From NCBI GenBank assembly GCA_001247695.2, contig LGRX02003627.1, positions 1 through 64,000 on the forward strand: 64,000 nt of DNA. The letters run 5' to 3'. Source of the DNA: Cymbomonas tetramitiformis. Lineage: Eukaryota > Chlorophyta > Pyramimonadophyceae > Pyramimonadales > Pyramimonadaceae. This document shows, piece after piece, positions 10,761-22,183 of the stretch; the first letter of the stretch is position 1; every line of letters begins with the position of its first letter. The notes below the pieces were generated by a model. It searched no databases. It had not been told where the DNA came from and was given only the letters and a program-made list of their open reading frames with translations. The position numbers were made by a program, and so were the translations under genes.

Positions 10761-11276
10761 AGGCGGTTTGCGCCGGGGGGTTCTATACGCTACCAAATAG
10801 CAACAACATTGCGAAAATGTCGCCAGAAAACGGCAACCGAGGCAAATGCGCTGATAAATATGCAGCTGGTCATTATCACTCCGAAGTTCAATGGAGCCGG
10901 CTGAAACTTGATACGGCCACACTTCGTGTTGATGTTACAGACCATACGTATGCCACACTTGTCGCCGGATCGACACTCCTGAATTTTGGATTTGCTGGAG
11001 ATTGTGCGGGACCAAACACTACTAATGGGCAAGCCACCATCGATCTGCGTGGTACTCCGTTTGGGGTAGTGGGGACAAGCTCCTGCAGCTGCAATGAATG
11101 TGACTGCTCGCAGTGGACAACGACTGGCTGGAAGCCTGCAATCAGCCTCAGCTGCACCGACAATAACCAATACTGTGTCATCAATTGTGGTGGCGCAGCA
11201 GGGCAATGCGAGGTGGGCTTGGGTTACCTGCAGCTGTACATTGTGGACGCCAGCCTCTTCGCGGCGCAATGCGATG
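10761..11276 (+). CDS. Exon: GON-like domain (172 codons, phase 1-1)
   Basis: Acceptor GGTGGGGTGCAG, phase 1; a donor with matching phase is GCGATG|GTGGGA, though other donors are possible. The peptide carries GFYTLPN, RGKCADKY, a VQWSRLKLDTATLRVDVTD strand pair, then FAGDC ... ATIDLRGTPFGV, a CSCNECDC cluster and CVINCGGAAGQCEVGLGYLQ. The AGDC - x(n) - (I)DLRGT(P)F - Cys-rich - GLGYLQL order is what I know from the GON domain at the C-terminus of ADAMTS9/20 and C. elegans GON-1. The assignment is from memory of that family. The domain is extracellular and disulfide-rich. In the mosaic gene it would be one shuffled module among others. Confidence 0.6.
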
Positions 11277-12297
11277 GTGGGACCCAGAGTGCTCAATATG
11301 TCCTGGCTTGTGCTCGGATGAAATATGCATGGCGCCTTCATGTGAAAATGCACCTGCAGCCGTGTGATTGGTAATTTCTGCCCGGCACAGTGTGATTGAT
11401 TTGCATAGTGTGATTGGCTGGCTGCCACTGTGTGACCGTTACTGACCACATTCTCCCATGCAGTCAGAAGCAGCCTGGTATGCAATGCCTCTGATTTGAG
11501 ATTTTGACAACTTAGTAGAAATCTCAGTCAATTTCTTTTGGAACTTCTGCCCACGAAGTTAGGGAAACCCTTTCTGAAAGTTTTTTAGTTCACTCTGTGT
11601 GTGAGTGAATTGTCACGCACCATATGCCAAGCGGCTCTTTAACGGGAGAGATCCCGACAACAGTGGGTGCATTGACAACTCTGAGTGACACGCAGCCTCT
11701 TTTTACCATCTGAGCGACGCGCGGCCTTTTTTTTACCCCTTTCCATTCGAACGGCATGCCGCCCGTCGTCTTATGGTGCCCCTTGCTGTTTGTATTGAAC
11801 CCGTTGCATGCCATCTGAGGGGTACGCTGACGTATGCTGCACAACAAAAACCAGCACCGTCGCTCCAACCACGACTATTCCTGCAACGAGCCCAGTTGAA
11901 TCAACTCATTCATTTGTTCCATTTCGAGCAAAAGAGAAACCATCCTTTTCCGCATTTCCCCTTTCTTGTCGTAGTTTTCTGTATAGCTGGTATATGCTGT
12001 GTCCCTTACGGCCCGGGTGGCTTCCTCCCTGTTCAATCCCAGCTGTTCCAGGACGTCTTGGTTGTGTTTGTATACTGTACCTGTTCTGCCCATGATTAGG
12101 ACATGGAGTTTCGTGTTGAAGCCATGCCTTTGTAGTAGTTGCTGCAGCGGTCCATATTTGGTGTACTTCTCGAGGAGTTTCTGTCCCCATTTTTCATCAT
12201 CTGTGTGTGCTATCTCTATGAGGTGTAGGCATTTGACCCCTCTGGGAGCCTCCTGGACGTAATGCGCTTACCACTTGACTGGGGATATCTTGTACAG
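11277..12297. other. Presumed intron, no gene seen
   Basis: No frame of convincing composition. A fragment of the DIRS terminal repeat (TTCGAGCAAAAGAGAAACC) is at about 11922-11940. Ends at acceptor TATCTTGTACAG. Confidence 0.5.
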
Positions 12298-13402
12298 TAT
12301 CACCAACGGTGAGTCCAACATCATCTTCTGGGTTCTCTGTCCGAATTATCAGCACATTGGCCAATCAGGCAGTATCAGTGTATGCAGCGGATGTGGACGG
12401 CGACGGGGACCTCGACGTGCTGTCCGCCTCATTTAATGATGACAAGATCGCTTGGTATGCGAATGATGGGAGCGGGGGCTTCGGCAGCCAGCAGGTCATC
12501 AGCACCTTGGCCGATGCTGCAATATCAGTGTATGCAGCGGACGTGGATGGCGACGGGACATGGACGTGCTGTCCGCCTCAGCCCATGGCGACAAGATCGC
12601 TTGGTATGCGAACGATGGGAACGGGGGCTTCGGCAGCCGTCAGGTCATCAGCACACTGGCTGATGCTGCGAGGACTGTGTATGCGGCGGATGTGGACGGC
12701 CGACGGGCGACACCGACGTGCTGTCAGCATCAGGCGTAAAGGACAAGATCGCTTGGTATGCAAACGATGGGAGGGGGGGCTTCAGCAGCCAGCAGGTGAT
12801 CAGCACACTGGCCAGTGGTGCTATATGGGTGTACGCGGCGGACGTGGATGGCGACGGGGACATGGACGTGCTGTCCGCCTCATGGAAGGATAACAAGATT
12901 GCATGGTACGCGAACGATGGGAGGGGGGGCTTCCACAACCAGCAGGTGATCAGCACACTGGTCGATCATGCAATTTCAGTGCATGCGGCGGACATGGACG
13001 GCGATGGGGACGTGGATGTGCTGTCCGCCTCAAGAGATGATGGCAAGATTGCTTGGTACGCGAACGATGGGAGCGGGGGCTTCGGCAGCCAGCAGGTGAT
13101 CAGCACACTGGCCGATGGTGCATTTGATGTGTATGCAGCGGATGTGGACGGCGACGGGGACCTCGATGTGCTGTCCGCGTCAAGGTTTGACGACACGATT
13201 GCTTGGTATGTGAACGATGGGAGTGGAGGCTTCGGCAGCCAGCAGTCGATCAGCACACTGGCTGAGGATGCAAGGTCAGTGTATGCAGTTGACGTGGACG
13301 GCGATGGGGACATGGACGTGCTGTCCGCGTCATTCGATGACAATAAGATTGCTTGGTACTTCAATTCACGGACTGCTGCACCATCCGCTCCACCGACGTC
13401 AG
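12298..13402 (+). CDS. Exon: eight FG-GAP/VCBS-type repeats with Ca-binding loops
   Basis: From the acceptor TTGTACAG (phase 1) the frame reads an SPT-rich lead and then eight repeats of 50 residues (150 bp). Each holds ISTLA, VYAADVDGDGDLDVLSAS and IAWYANDGSGGFGSQQ. DxDGDGDxD is the calcium loop of integrin-alpha-type FG-GAP repeats, which fold as beta-propeller blades. The exon ends CAG|GTGAGG, phase 1. Three indels break the frame: one G missing near 12557 (GACGGGACATGG instead of GACGGGGACATGG) and two extra C near 12700-12707 (GGCCGACGGGCGACACC). The net +1 explains why the length is not a multiple of 3. It is likely a complete propeller for Ca-dependent adhesion. The indels may be assembly errors. 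Confidence 0.8.
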
Positions 13403-13439
13403 GTGAGGCCATGACCACGGCATTGTCAGTGCAACTAAC

Positions 13440-14030
13440 GTGCCCGTGATCGTTGAGAAATGGCTGCGTGGAGGGGTACTGTGTTACGGCGGTCAGGCCT
13501 GTTATGACGGTTACGCATGGTTTGGCGGTCTGGCATGTTATGACGATCAGGCTTGTGATGGTCAAGCATGGTTTGCCGCTCAGGCTTGTTATGGCGCTCA
13601 GGCTTGTTATCACGGTCAGGCATGGTTTGACGGTGAGGCACGGTTTGGCGGTCAGGTTTGTTACGACGTTCAAGCCTGATTTGGCGGTCAGGCTTGTTAT
13701 CACGGGCAGGCACGGCTTGACGGTCAGGCTTGTTATGACGGACAGGCATGGTTTGGCGGTCAGGCTTGTTATGTCGGTCAGGCTTGTTTTGACGGTCAGG
13801 CATGATTTGACGGTCAGGCTTGTTATGATGGTCAAGCATGGTCTTGCGCTCAGGCTTGTTATGTCGGTCAGGCTTGTTTTGACGGGTTTGTTTTGACGGT
13901 CAGGCTTGTTTGGACGGTCAGGCCTGTTATGATGGTCAAGCATGGTCTTGCGCTCAGGCTTGTTATGCCGGTCAGGCTTGTTATGATGGTCAAGCATAGT
14001 TTGACGCTCAGGCTTGTTATGACCAAGGCT
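13440..14030. repeat. Minisatellite in intron, 18-bp unit
   Basis: Alternating units GGTCAGGCTTGTTATGAC and GGTCAGGCATGGTTTGAC with point changes, about 32 copies. Eighteen being a multiple of three keeps frames open on both strands (an NKPDRQ repeat on the minus strand), which I treat as by-products. Lies inside intron 13403-14793. Confidence 0.92.
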
Positions 14031-14035
14031 GCAGC

Positions 14036-14430
14036 AGCGCGTGTGATGCACAAAAAGGCACCCATGTTGTTGTTGCACACGGCCTCGCCACCCACTGCGG
14101 CAGCCCGTGTGATGCACAAAAAAGGCACCCATGCTGTTGTTGCACACGGCCTCGCCACCCACTGCGGCAGCCCGTGTGATGCACAAAAAAGGCACCCATG
14201 CTGTTGTTGTACAAGGCCTCGCCATCCACTGCGGCAGCCCGTGTGATGCACAAAAAAGCCACCCATGCTGTTGTTGTACACGGCCTCGCCACCCACTGCG
14301 GCAACCCGTGTGATGCACAAAAAAGGCACCCATGCTGTTGTTGCACACGGCCTCGCCACCCACTGCGGCAGCCCGTGTGATGCACAAAAAGGCACCTATG
14401 TTGTTGTTGCACAGGGCCTCACCACCCAGT
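14036..14430. repeat. Minisatellite in intron, 67-bp unit, six copies
   Basis: Near-identical units containing CACCCATGCTGTTGTTGCAC, GCCTCGCCACCCACTGC and GTGTGATGCACAAAAAAGG. It directly follows the 18-bp array in the same intron. Confidence 0.93.
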
Positions 14431-14793
14431 GGAGTTCGAACAGACACGATCTCAGTTCTGTACTTTGGCATGTTCCCACCCTCCCAAACCAGAATCTATC
14501 TTTTTTGCGCAAGTTTGGATGTTCAACAAAAATGTCGTTCGCTGGTTGAACACTCAAAGTCTCGTCTGGCAGATTAGACAGCGCCAGCCAGACTATTGCT
14601 ATTTATTCAATTGAATAGTAGGCAGTGTGCTTTTCCTCAGCACAATGAGTGTGCAAAGAGAAATGTGTCTTTCACTTTGAACTGCCAGCCTCCTCAGCCT
14701 CGCCTGGCGCAAGAAACATGGTATCATCACACTTACTCATCGAACCTTGTTTTTTTCTTACTGCTTGTTCTCATCATCTTATAGGCGCTGCAG

Positions 14794-16765
14794 GTGATAC
14801 AGTCAGCCCCACTACAACAATGCCTTCAACAACATTCCCAACAACAGCACCCCCGACAACAGACCCTGACAACAGCAACCCCAACAACACCATCCCCGAC
14901 AACAGCACCCCGACAACAGCAACCCCAACAACACCATCCCCGACAACAGCACCCCGACAACAGCAACCCCAACAACACCATCCCCGACAACAGCAAGACC
15001 CCAACACCATCCCCGACAGCACCCAAAACACCATCCCGACAGCACCCCCAACACCATCCTCCGACGCATCCCCAACACCATCTCCAACCATTCCACCAAT
15101 ACCATCCCGGCACACTCTAACACCATCCCCCGACAGCACCCAAACACCATCCCCGACAGCACCCCCAACACCATGCCCGCAGCACCTCCAACGCTATCCC
15201 CGACAGCACCCTAACACCATCCCCCGCCGTTTCCCGACCAGCACCTGACCACCACCACCACCACTCCTACCACTTTCCTCCCCACCGCATCGCCCCCCTC
15301 CCCACCTCCTCCATCCCCTCCACCCCCATCCCCACCACCCCCAACCCTCTACATCAACGATGTTAACTCTGGCGCCGGTGGCATCTCCACCGTCTATTTC
15401 CAGGGCTCCTCCCTCCTCACGTGCATGGTGGTTGGGATTTCCGCCCCCATCTACACCCTTGCCATCATCGCCTCCGGCCCCACACAGCTGAATTGGAAGT
15501 TCCAGTCATCAGACATTTGCGTATCGGATGGCACATGCACTATTACGTTGTGCGGCTTCGAGGTGGGCACCTATGACATCACCGGCTCGGCCACTTTCAC
15601 GAATGAGACTCCAGAGAGTGCACTTTCTGGCACAGTCCGCACCACATATGCCCCTCCTCCACCTCCCTCTCCAACCCCACCAATCTCACCCCCACCGCCA
15701 TTGCCATCGTCCCCGCCACCACCTTGCCGCCCACCACCGCGTCGCTCCACCACCGCTCCACCCCACCACACCCACTTCCTCGCCCTCCTCACCCGCCACC
15801 GCATCGCCCTCCACCTCATCCACCTCATCGCCCTCCACCTCACCCGCCACCGCTTCCTCACCCTCCACCATTATCACCATTGCCTCCACTGCCATTACCT
15901 TTGTCTCCGCCACCTGAGACTACCTGGGTAGACGTTGTAACATCTACGGTATCATTTGCCGACCTGGAGATTACGTTGTTTGACGACAGTGCCTTCTTCA
16001 ACAGCTTCTCGGAGTCCTTTACCTCTCAGATGGCTGCCAGCGCAGGTGTGTCAGCAAATGATGTCGACATCACGAGCATTGCCAGCAGCAGTGTAAGCGT
16101 GACCTCCGCGGTGTACTTTTCAAGCACGGCTACATCCACCGCATCTGCCTTCTCCAGCGCTCTATCTGCTGATCCGTCCAGCATCTTCACCACCTTCGGG
16201 GATACGTACGGTTTGATAAAGGCAAACACCGTTACAATTGCCACTTCCACTCGTACCACTTCCCTCCCCACTTCTTCCCCAATCACAACCACCATTTCCC
16301 CGACCACCCCCCATCGCACCACCTCCCCTCCCAGTTCTGCCCCGACTGTCACTACCCTGCTTACTACGCTCCCACCCACCTTTTCTACAAACACGTTCTC
16401 TCCCACCAACATCCCAACGCCCACTGCCCCGACCACCGTGCCCCCGGCCACTGCCGCTCTCACCACGTTCATTCCCACCACTTCCCCTACCATCACTTCT
16501 CCGACCACTCTTTCTGCAATTCCATCCTCACCCACCACCGATGCCACCATTTCTGCTACCACTGCCCCAACGACTGTTCCCCCGACCACCTTCACTCTAA
16601 CCACCGAGTCCCCCGCAAGTGCACCGACCGCCACCTCTCCCATCTCATCCTCCACCACGGTGGCCCCGACTACCACCTCTCCTGCCACAAACTCTCCCCT
16701 CACTACGACAAGCCCCACAACTTCCATCCCGACCATTGCATCCCTCACAACTTCTTCGCCTGCAG
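14794..16765 (+). CDS. Exon: Thr/Pro linker, algal domain A, Pro-rich linker, domain B, Ser/Thr linker
   Basis: Acceptor GCGCTGCAG with phase 1, which joins the FG-GAP exon exactly (TS|G DTVSPTTT). Order: a TTAP/TP repeat linker (14796-15250); domain A of about 105 residues (TLYINDVNSG ... WKFQSSDIC ... CGFEVGTYDITG, about 15340-15640) with two cysteine pairs; a PPPP/PPSP linker; domain B (VSFADLEITLFDDSAFFNSF ... ANDVDITSI ... PSSIFTTF, about 15930-16220), SEA-like in rhythm; and a long TTxPTT Ser/Thr mucin-like linker ending CTGCAG|GTAGGT in phase 1. Frames change at low-complexity CCCC tracts (TTAP region and about 15700-15725), a net +1. The A-Pro-B unit recurs at 17.1-19.4 kb, so it is a duplicated algal extracellular module. 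The linker would be O-glycosylated or hydroxyproline-rich. Confidence 0.65.
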
Positions 16766-16975
16766 GTAGGTCATCACGGCCGTAGCCTGCAGTGCAATTC
16801 CCCGGCGCATTTGCTCATCAGTTGACACATGTCGTGATCAGTCTTGAGTCGCCATTTGTCGAAGCTCCACGCTTGACCGGAAGAAACAACATGGTCGTGG
16901 TTGTGGTCGTGGTCATGTTAATGGGCATGGCCATGATCATAGTCAGAGCGGGAACGGTGCTGTGCATGATTGCAG

Positions 16976-17217
16976 GTTCCCCCATCGCCATTGTATCCGG
17001 TACAGCAAGTCCTATCACGAGTAGTCCGACCACAGTGACTCCTAGCACCGGCTCTCCTGCCACTCTGCCATCATCCGTTCCCACACTGCAATTGCCCCCA
17101 TCTCCCATTCCAAATCCACCGCCGGCTCCACCTTCATCGCCTAGTCCTCCACCACCAATGATCTCTGTCACTGCTAGAGACAGCAGTGCAAATGGCTCGA
17201 TGACGATATTCTACCAG
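16976..17217 (+). CDS. Exon: Ser/Thr/Pro linker and first third of domain A, copy 2
   Basis: Acceptor GCATGATTGCAG, phase 1; donor TTCTACCAG|GTCACA, phase 0. The linker ends in PPAPPSSPSPPPP, then ISVTARDSSANGSMTIFYQ, which lines up with LYINDVNSGAGGISTVYFQ of the first domain A. The rest of the domain is on the next exon, after a 1.3-kb intron. Confidence 0.65.
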
Positions 17218-17519
17218 GTCACATCCCAACCGCCCAAACGCAGATCGCATCCTGTCGGTAATGCATTCCCCCAACAGCTGCCCAACACGAGGTTGCTCTG
17301 ATCAAAATTCCTGTGGGAATTCGATCAGAATTCCTGTGGGAATTCACTGGCATCGGCAGCTTCGATCCTTGCGGGGCCACGTGGCGCCACAGTACTTCTG
17401 CAGTATTGCATGTGTGGCGGATTAAAGCGAAGATTCTCAGCGAACCCGCTCATTTGGCCCATTACATGGCGCCGCGCGATCAGTGGAGGAGCTGCGCACA
17501 CACTTGAAGCAAACCGCGT

Positions 17520-18440
17520 TACCCAACACCGTTCAAGCTCGACAGCAAGCAGCCGCTGCCACCTATGGAAATAAGCAGCCACTGCCACCTGTTGTGTTTT
17601 GATTCGCCCAAAAGTAGCCACTAAACTATATAAAGCAGCCAGCACACTCTATTGTATTCTGATTCATCCGCAAGCAGCCCTAGCCCCCCACTATGGAAAT
17701 AGACAACCACTGCCACCGCATTGTGTTCTGATTCGACCACAAACAGCCACTGCTCCCTATGAAAAAACGTAGCCAGGACCCTTGCTGTGTTCTGATTTAA
17801 CCACAAGCAGCCACTGCCCTATATGGCAATTAGCAGCCTCTGCCACCTGTTGTGTTCTGATTTCACCACAAGCCATCACTGCCCCCTATAAAATAAGCGG
17901 CCACTGCCCCGGGGTCGTGTTCTGATTCGGCTGCAAGGATCTGTACTTCTCTGGTCTTACACATGTGTGCGGAGTTTTCAGGCAAATTCACGTGAGACCG
18001 ATCATATTTTACTTATTGCATATGCCCGTTCTGAGAAGTGGAAGTGTTCTGTGGCACGGTTCGATGTGGAGGAGGATTTTAAAAGCAGCAGTATTCATGC
18101 TATGACGACTGACACTCCGAAGCCTGAAACAATGGCAGACTAGAACAGTTGCACTGAGTAGTTTCCTGAAGTGCACTGTGCTTTGATAATGGCGGCTACG
18201 TGAAATTCTTTTATTCATTATACTTTTACGCAACAGTCACTGCTACCTGTTGCGTCGTCTGATTTGACGACGAGCGCCCCTCCCTATGGAAATACGCAGC
18301 CCCTGCCCCCTATGGAAATAAGCACTGGCCCCATGTTGTGTTTTGATTCGCCCACAGGCGGCCAGTGTGCGCCCTACATTGGAACTAGCGCCCAGTTTCC
18401 CTGTGGTGTGTTTTGATTCAGACACAAGCAATCTCTCTCA
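17520..18440. repeat. Diverged minisatellite in intron, about 65-bp unit
   Basis: Repeats of GTGTTCTGATTCG ... CACAAGCAGCCACTGCC ... CCTATGGAAATAAGCAG, about ten copies with a gap near 17940-18240. Lies in intron 17218-18513. Confidence 0.8.
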
Positions 18441-18513
18441 AATTTTAGCGATATCTAACTTCTTAGCACTCGTTATTGAGCGACGCCTACTGCGGTTTTT
18501 GTGACTCTCGCAG

Positions 18514-19830
18514 GGCAGTGACGAGTCGACCTGCCTGCGCGTCACGTCCATTGAGCCCTCCCTGCAGAGCATGACACTCAGCACGTCTGCCAGCAGCCCC
18601 ACCACGCTGAGCTGGACCTTCCAGGCATCCGATGTGTGCACTACCACGGAGTGCGTGATGGACTTGTGCGGCTTTGGGGTGGGCCACTACCATATCACTG
18701 GCACCGCGTATTTCAGGGCAAGCTCCGGCATTGCCACCAGCATTGTGTCAGGGCGTGTGATCTGCCACATGGCACCACCACCGCCACTACCACCACCCCT
18801 CCCGCCACCGCCATCAGCATCTCCGCTGCCCCCCAGACCTACACCGCATTATCCGTATTCTTCCAACCCGCCGCCATCACCCCCCCCATCCCATTCCTCC
18901 TAAAGCATCTGCTCCATCACCACACCGCCCGCCGCCACCTGCTTCCATTCCACTTCTCACCACGGCACCCACCACATTTGTCTCGACACCGGTGCCAATT
19001 TCTGCATCAAACATCACGCCCACCACCCATCCAACTAGTACCGCATTCTCTGCCTCCTCCCCCGCCCTGCCTTCACTGCCCATCGATGCTGTCATCGCGA
19101 TTGCTTATAACTTTGACGGCTTCACTAGCGCAGCCCTCGTCGCCTGGGAAGAGGACATCGTTGCCACCCTCGCACGCTACGCCGGCATCAGCACCTTTGC
19201 TGTAACTGTCACCAGCGTGGTGGACGTGCCCGCCGAGATGCGCCAGCGCCGGCTCCAGCAGAGCAGCGGCGCCACTGTGGCAACCAGAATGCTGTTCTTC
19301 ATCTCGGATGCCAGCACAGGCTCGATGTCCCCTGGCGAATTCCTTCAGGCGGCCCTCGACGACCCCAGTGGCATCTTCGAGACCAGCGAGAACCCCCAGC
19401 TTGCCTCCGCAGTGGTAACTTCTAAGAATCTCTTGACCGACGATCAAGCGTCGCCGCCTATCCCTTGGGGAATGCCAGGGCACCCCTCCCCGGCGGCAGC
19501 GCTGCCGAACCCCCCACCTGCGGACGAGTGCGCGGCCTCTGACCCGAGCGGGACCCTCGGGCCGTGCAGCGCATCCCCGCCAGTGCCGTGCACCACGCTG
19601 CCTTCGGGTGCTGCCTTCTGCGGCCCGTGCCCACCCGGATTTGTCGGCGATGGGCGGCTGTGCGAGGACATCGACGAGTGTGCGGCAGACAACGGCGGTT
19701 GTGACCACCGGACCGCATGCCACAACACGCCGGGCGGGCGCACGTGCAGTGCGTGCCCCGACGGGTACATTGGCAGTGGCGCCACAGTGTGCCGGCAGAT
19801 GACCTCCTCGTGCGAGCTCAACAACGGCGG
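18514..19830 (+). CDS. Exon: rest of domain A copy 2, Pro-rich linker, domain B copy 2, first EGF-like domains
   Basis: Acceptor GTGACTCTCGCAG, phase 0. The peptide GSDESTCLRV ... LSWTFQASDVC ... CGFGVGHYHITG continues domain A from the previous exon. Then a Pro linker and domain B copy 2 (DAVIAIAYNFDGFTSAAL ... AVTVTSVVDVPAEM ... DDPSGIFETS, 19080-19430), followed by Cys-rich EGF-like units including a Ca-binding type (DIDECAADNGGCDHRTACHN ... CSACPDGYIGSG). The frame shifts by one inside a run of eight C at 18880-18887, accounting for a net +1. An extra C from homopolymer error is the simplest explanation. The donor GGCGG|GTAATG is phase 2 and joins a G|TGC exon to rebuild NNGGC. Confidence 0.75.
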
Positions 19831-20563
19831 GTAATGCCTCCCACCTGATCCTTCGGATGATTCGGATGGTCGCAGTGCCACATCAGTAGGGATCACATGC
19901 CACATCAGCAGGTTCCCGTTGGAGCAGCTGCTCTTGATTGCGATGCCGTGACAGGAGTCGCACTGCAGTCAGTTGCACGCAGGGTGGCTCGATTTGCGGC
20001 GTGCCTGCGCAGTGATCATGGAGAGGAGCTCATCTTACAACCAGGGCAGGGGTGCATCTGCTCTGCAAGAGCTCCGCCGCAACTCTAGAGGTCAACTCGG
20101 TTTGGCTCAGTTTTTCCATGTGATGTACAATAGCACGGCTGAGGGTGCGGAAAAGTGGGAGTGCCAAGGAGCTGATGTTAAGAGCCCCAAGCTCTGATGA
20201 GGTGCATTCAGCATTGTAATATTGGGCCGGAACAAACAAAACCTGGCCCGTGAACCGACGGTCTAGGAAGTCAGACGGGGAGTTCTACCGTGGATTGCGA
20301 ATCGATATGCTGCGTCACGCAATTCAAGCTGCGTTCAATTCAGTCAGGGGTATGAGAACGCGCCACCCAGTCTGCCCCCAGCCGCCTTCGCCTCTGATTG
20401 GATCCCGCGTCCTAGCTAATGGCCGATGGCAGTGCTCTTCGAGCTATGGTTTGAAGGCGGGCTCCACGCTCTAATGAGCCCCATTTGATATGTCGGCTTA
20501 CCCTCTCGCCTGACTTGGGCATGGCTGACCGTTGCTCCCTTCGGTTGGCGGTGGGCGCGGCAG

Positions 20564-20882
20564 GTGCTGGAGCAGCGGGCTCGAGCAGGCGAAGTGCACA
20601 ATGGACGCCGGTAGCAACTGGCAAGTGCAATGTGGTGGTTGCCCGGCCGGGTACGTCGGCGACGGGTACGAGGGCTGCTTAGACGAGCCGGGCTGCTTCG
20701 AGGGAGCATGTGTCACTGCGTGCCAGGATGTCCCTGCCGGTGTCCCTGGCACTGGCTACACCTGCGCCCCCTGCCCACCTGGGTTCCTGGGGGACGGTGA
20801 AGGCCCCCTCAGCCTCGTCCCCAGCGCTCAGGGTTGTTATCGCAATCCGTGCTTCAGCAACAACGGCGGCTGCTCTACTCAG
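20564..20882 (+). CDS. Exon: EGF-like domains
   Basis: Begins after GGCGCGGCAG, phase 2 (G|TGC TGG) and ends ACTCAG|GTTACG, phase 0; 319 bases. It encodes GGCPAGYVGDG, CAPCPPGFLGDG and the start of another EGF unit (CFSNNGGCSTQ) completed on the next exon. Cysteine spacing is of the EGF type with the CPPGFxGDG signature common in algal and invertebrate surface proteins. Confidence 0.8.
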
Positions 20883-21585
20883 GTTACGCCCGCCCAGTGA
20901 CCTCCTCCCCTCCTCACCTTTCCGCTTTGTGCTCCTCGGGCTCTCTCTGCCGGACCCCATGCCCTCTGCCTGACGAGGCCGCCCGTGATCCTGGTCCAAT
21001 GATCCTGGTCGGGTGCCTTCTCTTCCTCCAGGTCGGTGTGTTGGCTGTATTTATTCTTCTCTTGGGCGGGTGCTCTGGGTTTGCTTCTCCTGCTTGTGGT
21101 CGGTTTTGGGGCTGCTTTCTCCACAGCAAGGGGAGAGTTGCGGTTTGAGGTTACATTTGATTTCCTCTGTGCGTTTCACTAAGGGACTCCCTATGCTTCT
21201 TTTCTCACCCTTGTAGAATTAGCCTAGCCATGATCTTGTTTCCGGTGTGCAGTAGTCCAACACTGCATTGTACAACAAAAATTTGGAATACCGTATTACA
21301 CACACCACGATGTGAGCAATGCCTGAAATAAGCCGATCCGTGTCCTGATAACGTTGTACATGTCACAGGCCAATCCAAGCGCCGGAGGGCGTGATTGTAG
21401 ACCGTCAACATGGCGAGCATAAGTTGCCATATTCAAAATGGTAGATGGTTGTTGCGGATCCGGTCCCATGTTGTCGTGCGATTTCCACGCGGCTCGCCAT
21501 CGGCCCGAGCCAGCTGACTCGAGCTACACCACTTTCTCGGGATCTCCCCAGCAAAGCAGTAAACATTGATTGACTGGGGGTGCAG

Positions 21586-22183
21586 GTGGAGTGTACAATC
21601 GATATGGTGTTGTTTGAGGGGGCCGTCTGTGGCGATTGCCCGCCTGGATTTGTGGACGTCCACCGGGATGGTAGTGTGTGCGTGGACGAGGACGGGTGCA
21701 TCACGGACCCATGCTTTCCGGGGGTACTCTGCACGGACATCCCGGCACCAGGGCAGGGGCGCCGCTGCGGGCCTTGCCCACCAGGCTACACGGGCGACGG
21801 CGCCACGTGTGCTGACGTGGATGAGTGTGCGTCGGAGGCAAGGCCGCCCTATGGGGGATGCTTTCGCGACGAGGGAGCTGGGGTGGTGACCGCGTGCACG
21901 AACACGGTGAGGTCCATGGACAGTCCAAAGGGGCGCGAGTGTGGGCCTTGCCCAGACGGGTACAAGGGGAGCGGAGAAACCGAGTGCGTGTGGTCCGTCA
22001 CGTGTGCGGAGCGTAATGGCGGATGCTGGGCTGGCTCCGGGGATTACAGCGAGTGGAGCGCCACCTGCACAGACATCGAGGGCGGCGGCACGGTGTGCGG
22101 CCAATGCCCGACTGGATTTGCCGGCTCTGGCGATAGCGGATGCGTCGATGTTGACGGTTGTGCAACGAATCCGTGTTTTCCAG
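21586..22183 (+). CDS. Exon: EGF-like domains, continued
   Basis: Starts at CAG|GTGGAGTGT (phase 0) and ends CCAG|GTGCAG (phase 1). Contains CGDCPPGFVDVH, CGPCPPGYTGDGATCADVDEC, CGPCPDGYKGSG and CGQCPTGFAGSG, about four EGF-like units, one with the DVDEC calcium signature. Ending the exon inside NPCFPG and joining 22596 gives NPCFPGVTCTDVMAPGEG, parallel to the DPCFPGVLCTDIPAPGQG earlier in this same exon. That supports the boundary. Confidence 0.82.

Noticed and set aside
12966..14471. A 501-residue open frame on the minus strand
   Set aside because: It is antisense to the FG-GAP repeats and runs through the 18-bp and 67-bp minisatellites, whose lengths or composition keep frames open. Its repeats (NKPDRQ, ASHGLPQW) are translation of satellite DNA.
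14649..15248. Separate Thr/Pro/Gln-rich gene
   Set aside because: The segment joins the FG-GAP exon in phase at 14794 and is better explained as a linker of the large gene with frame slips.
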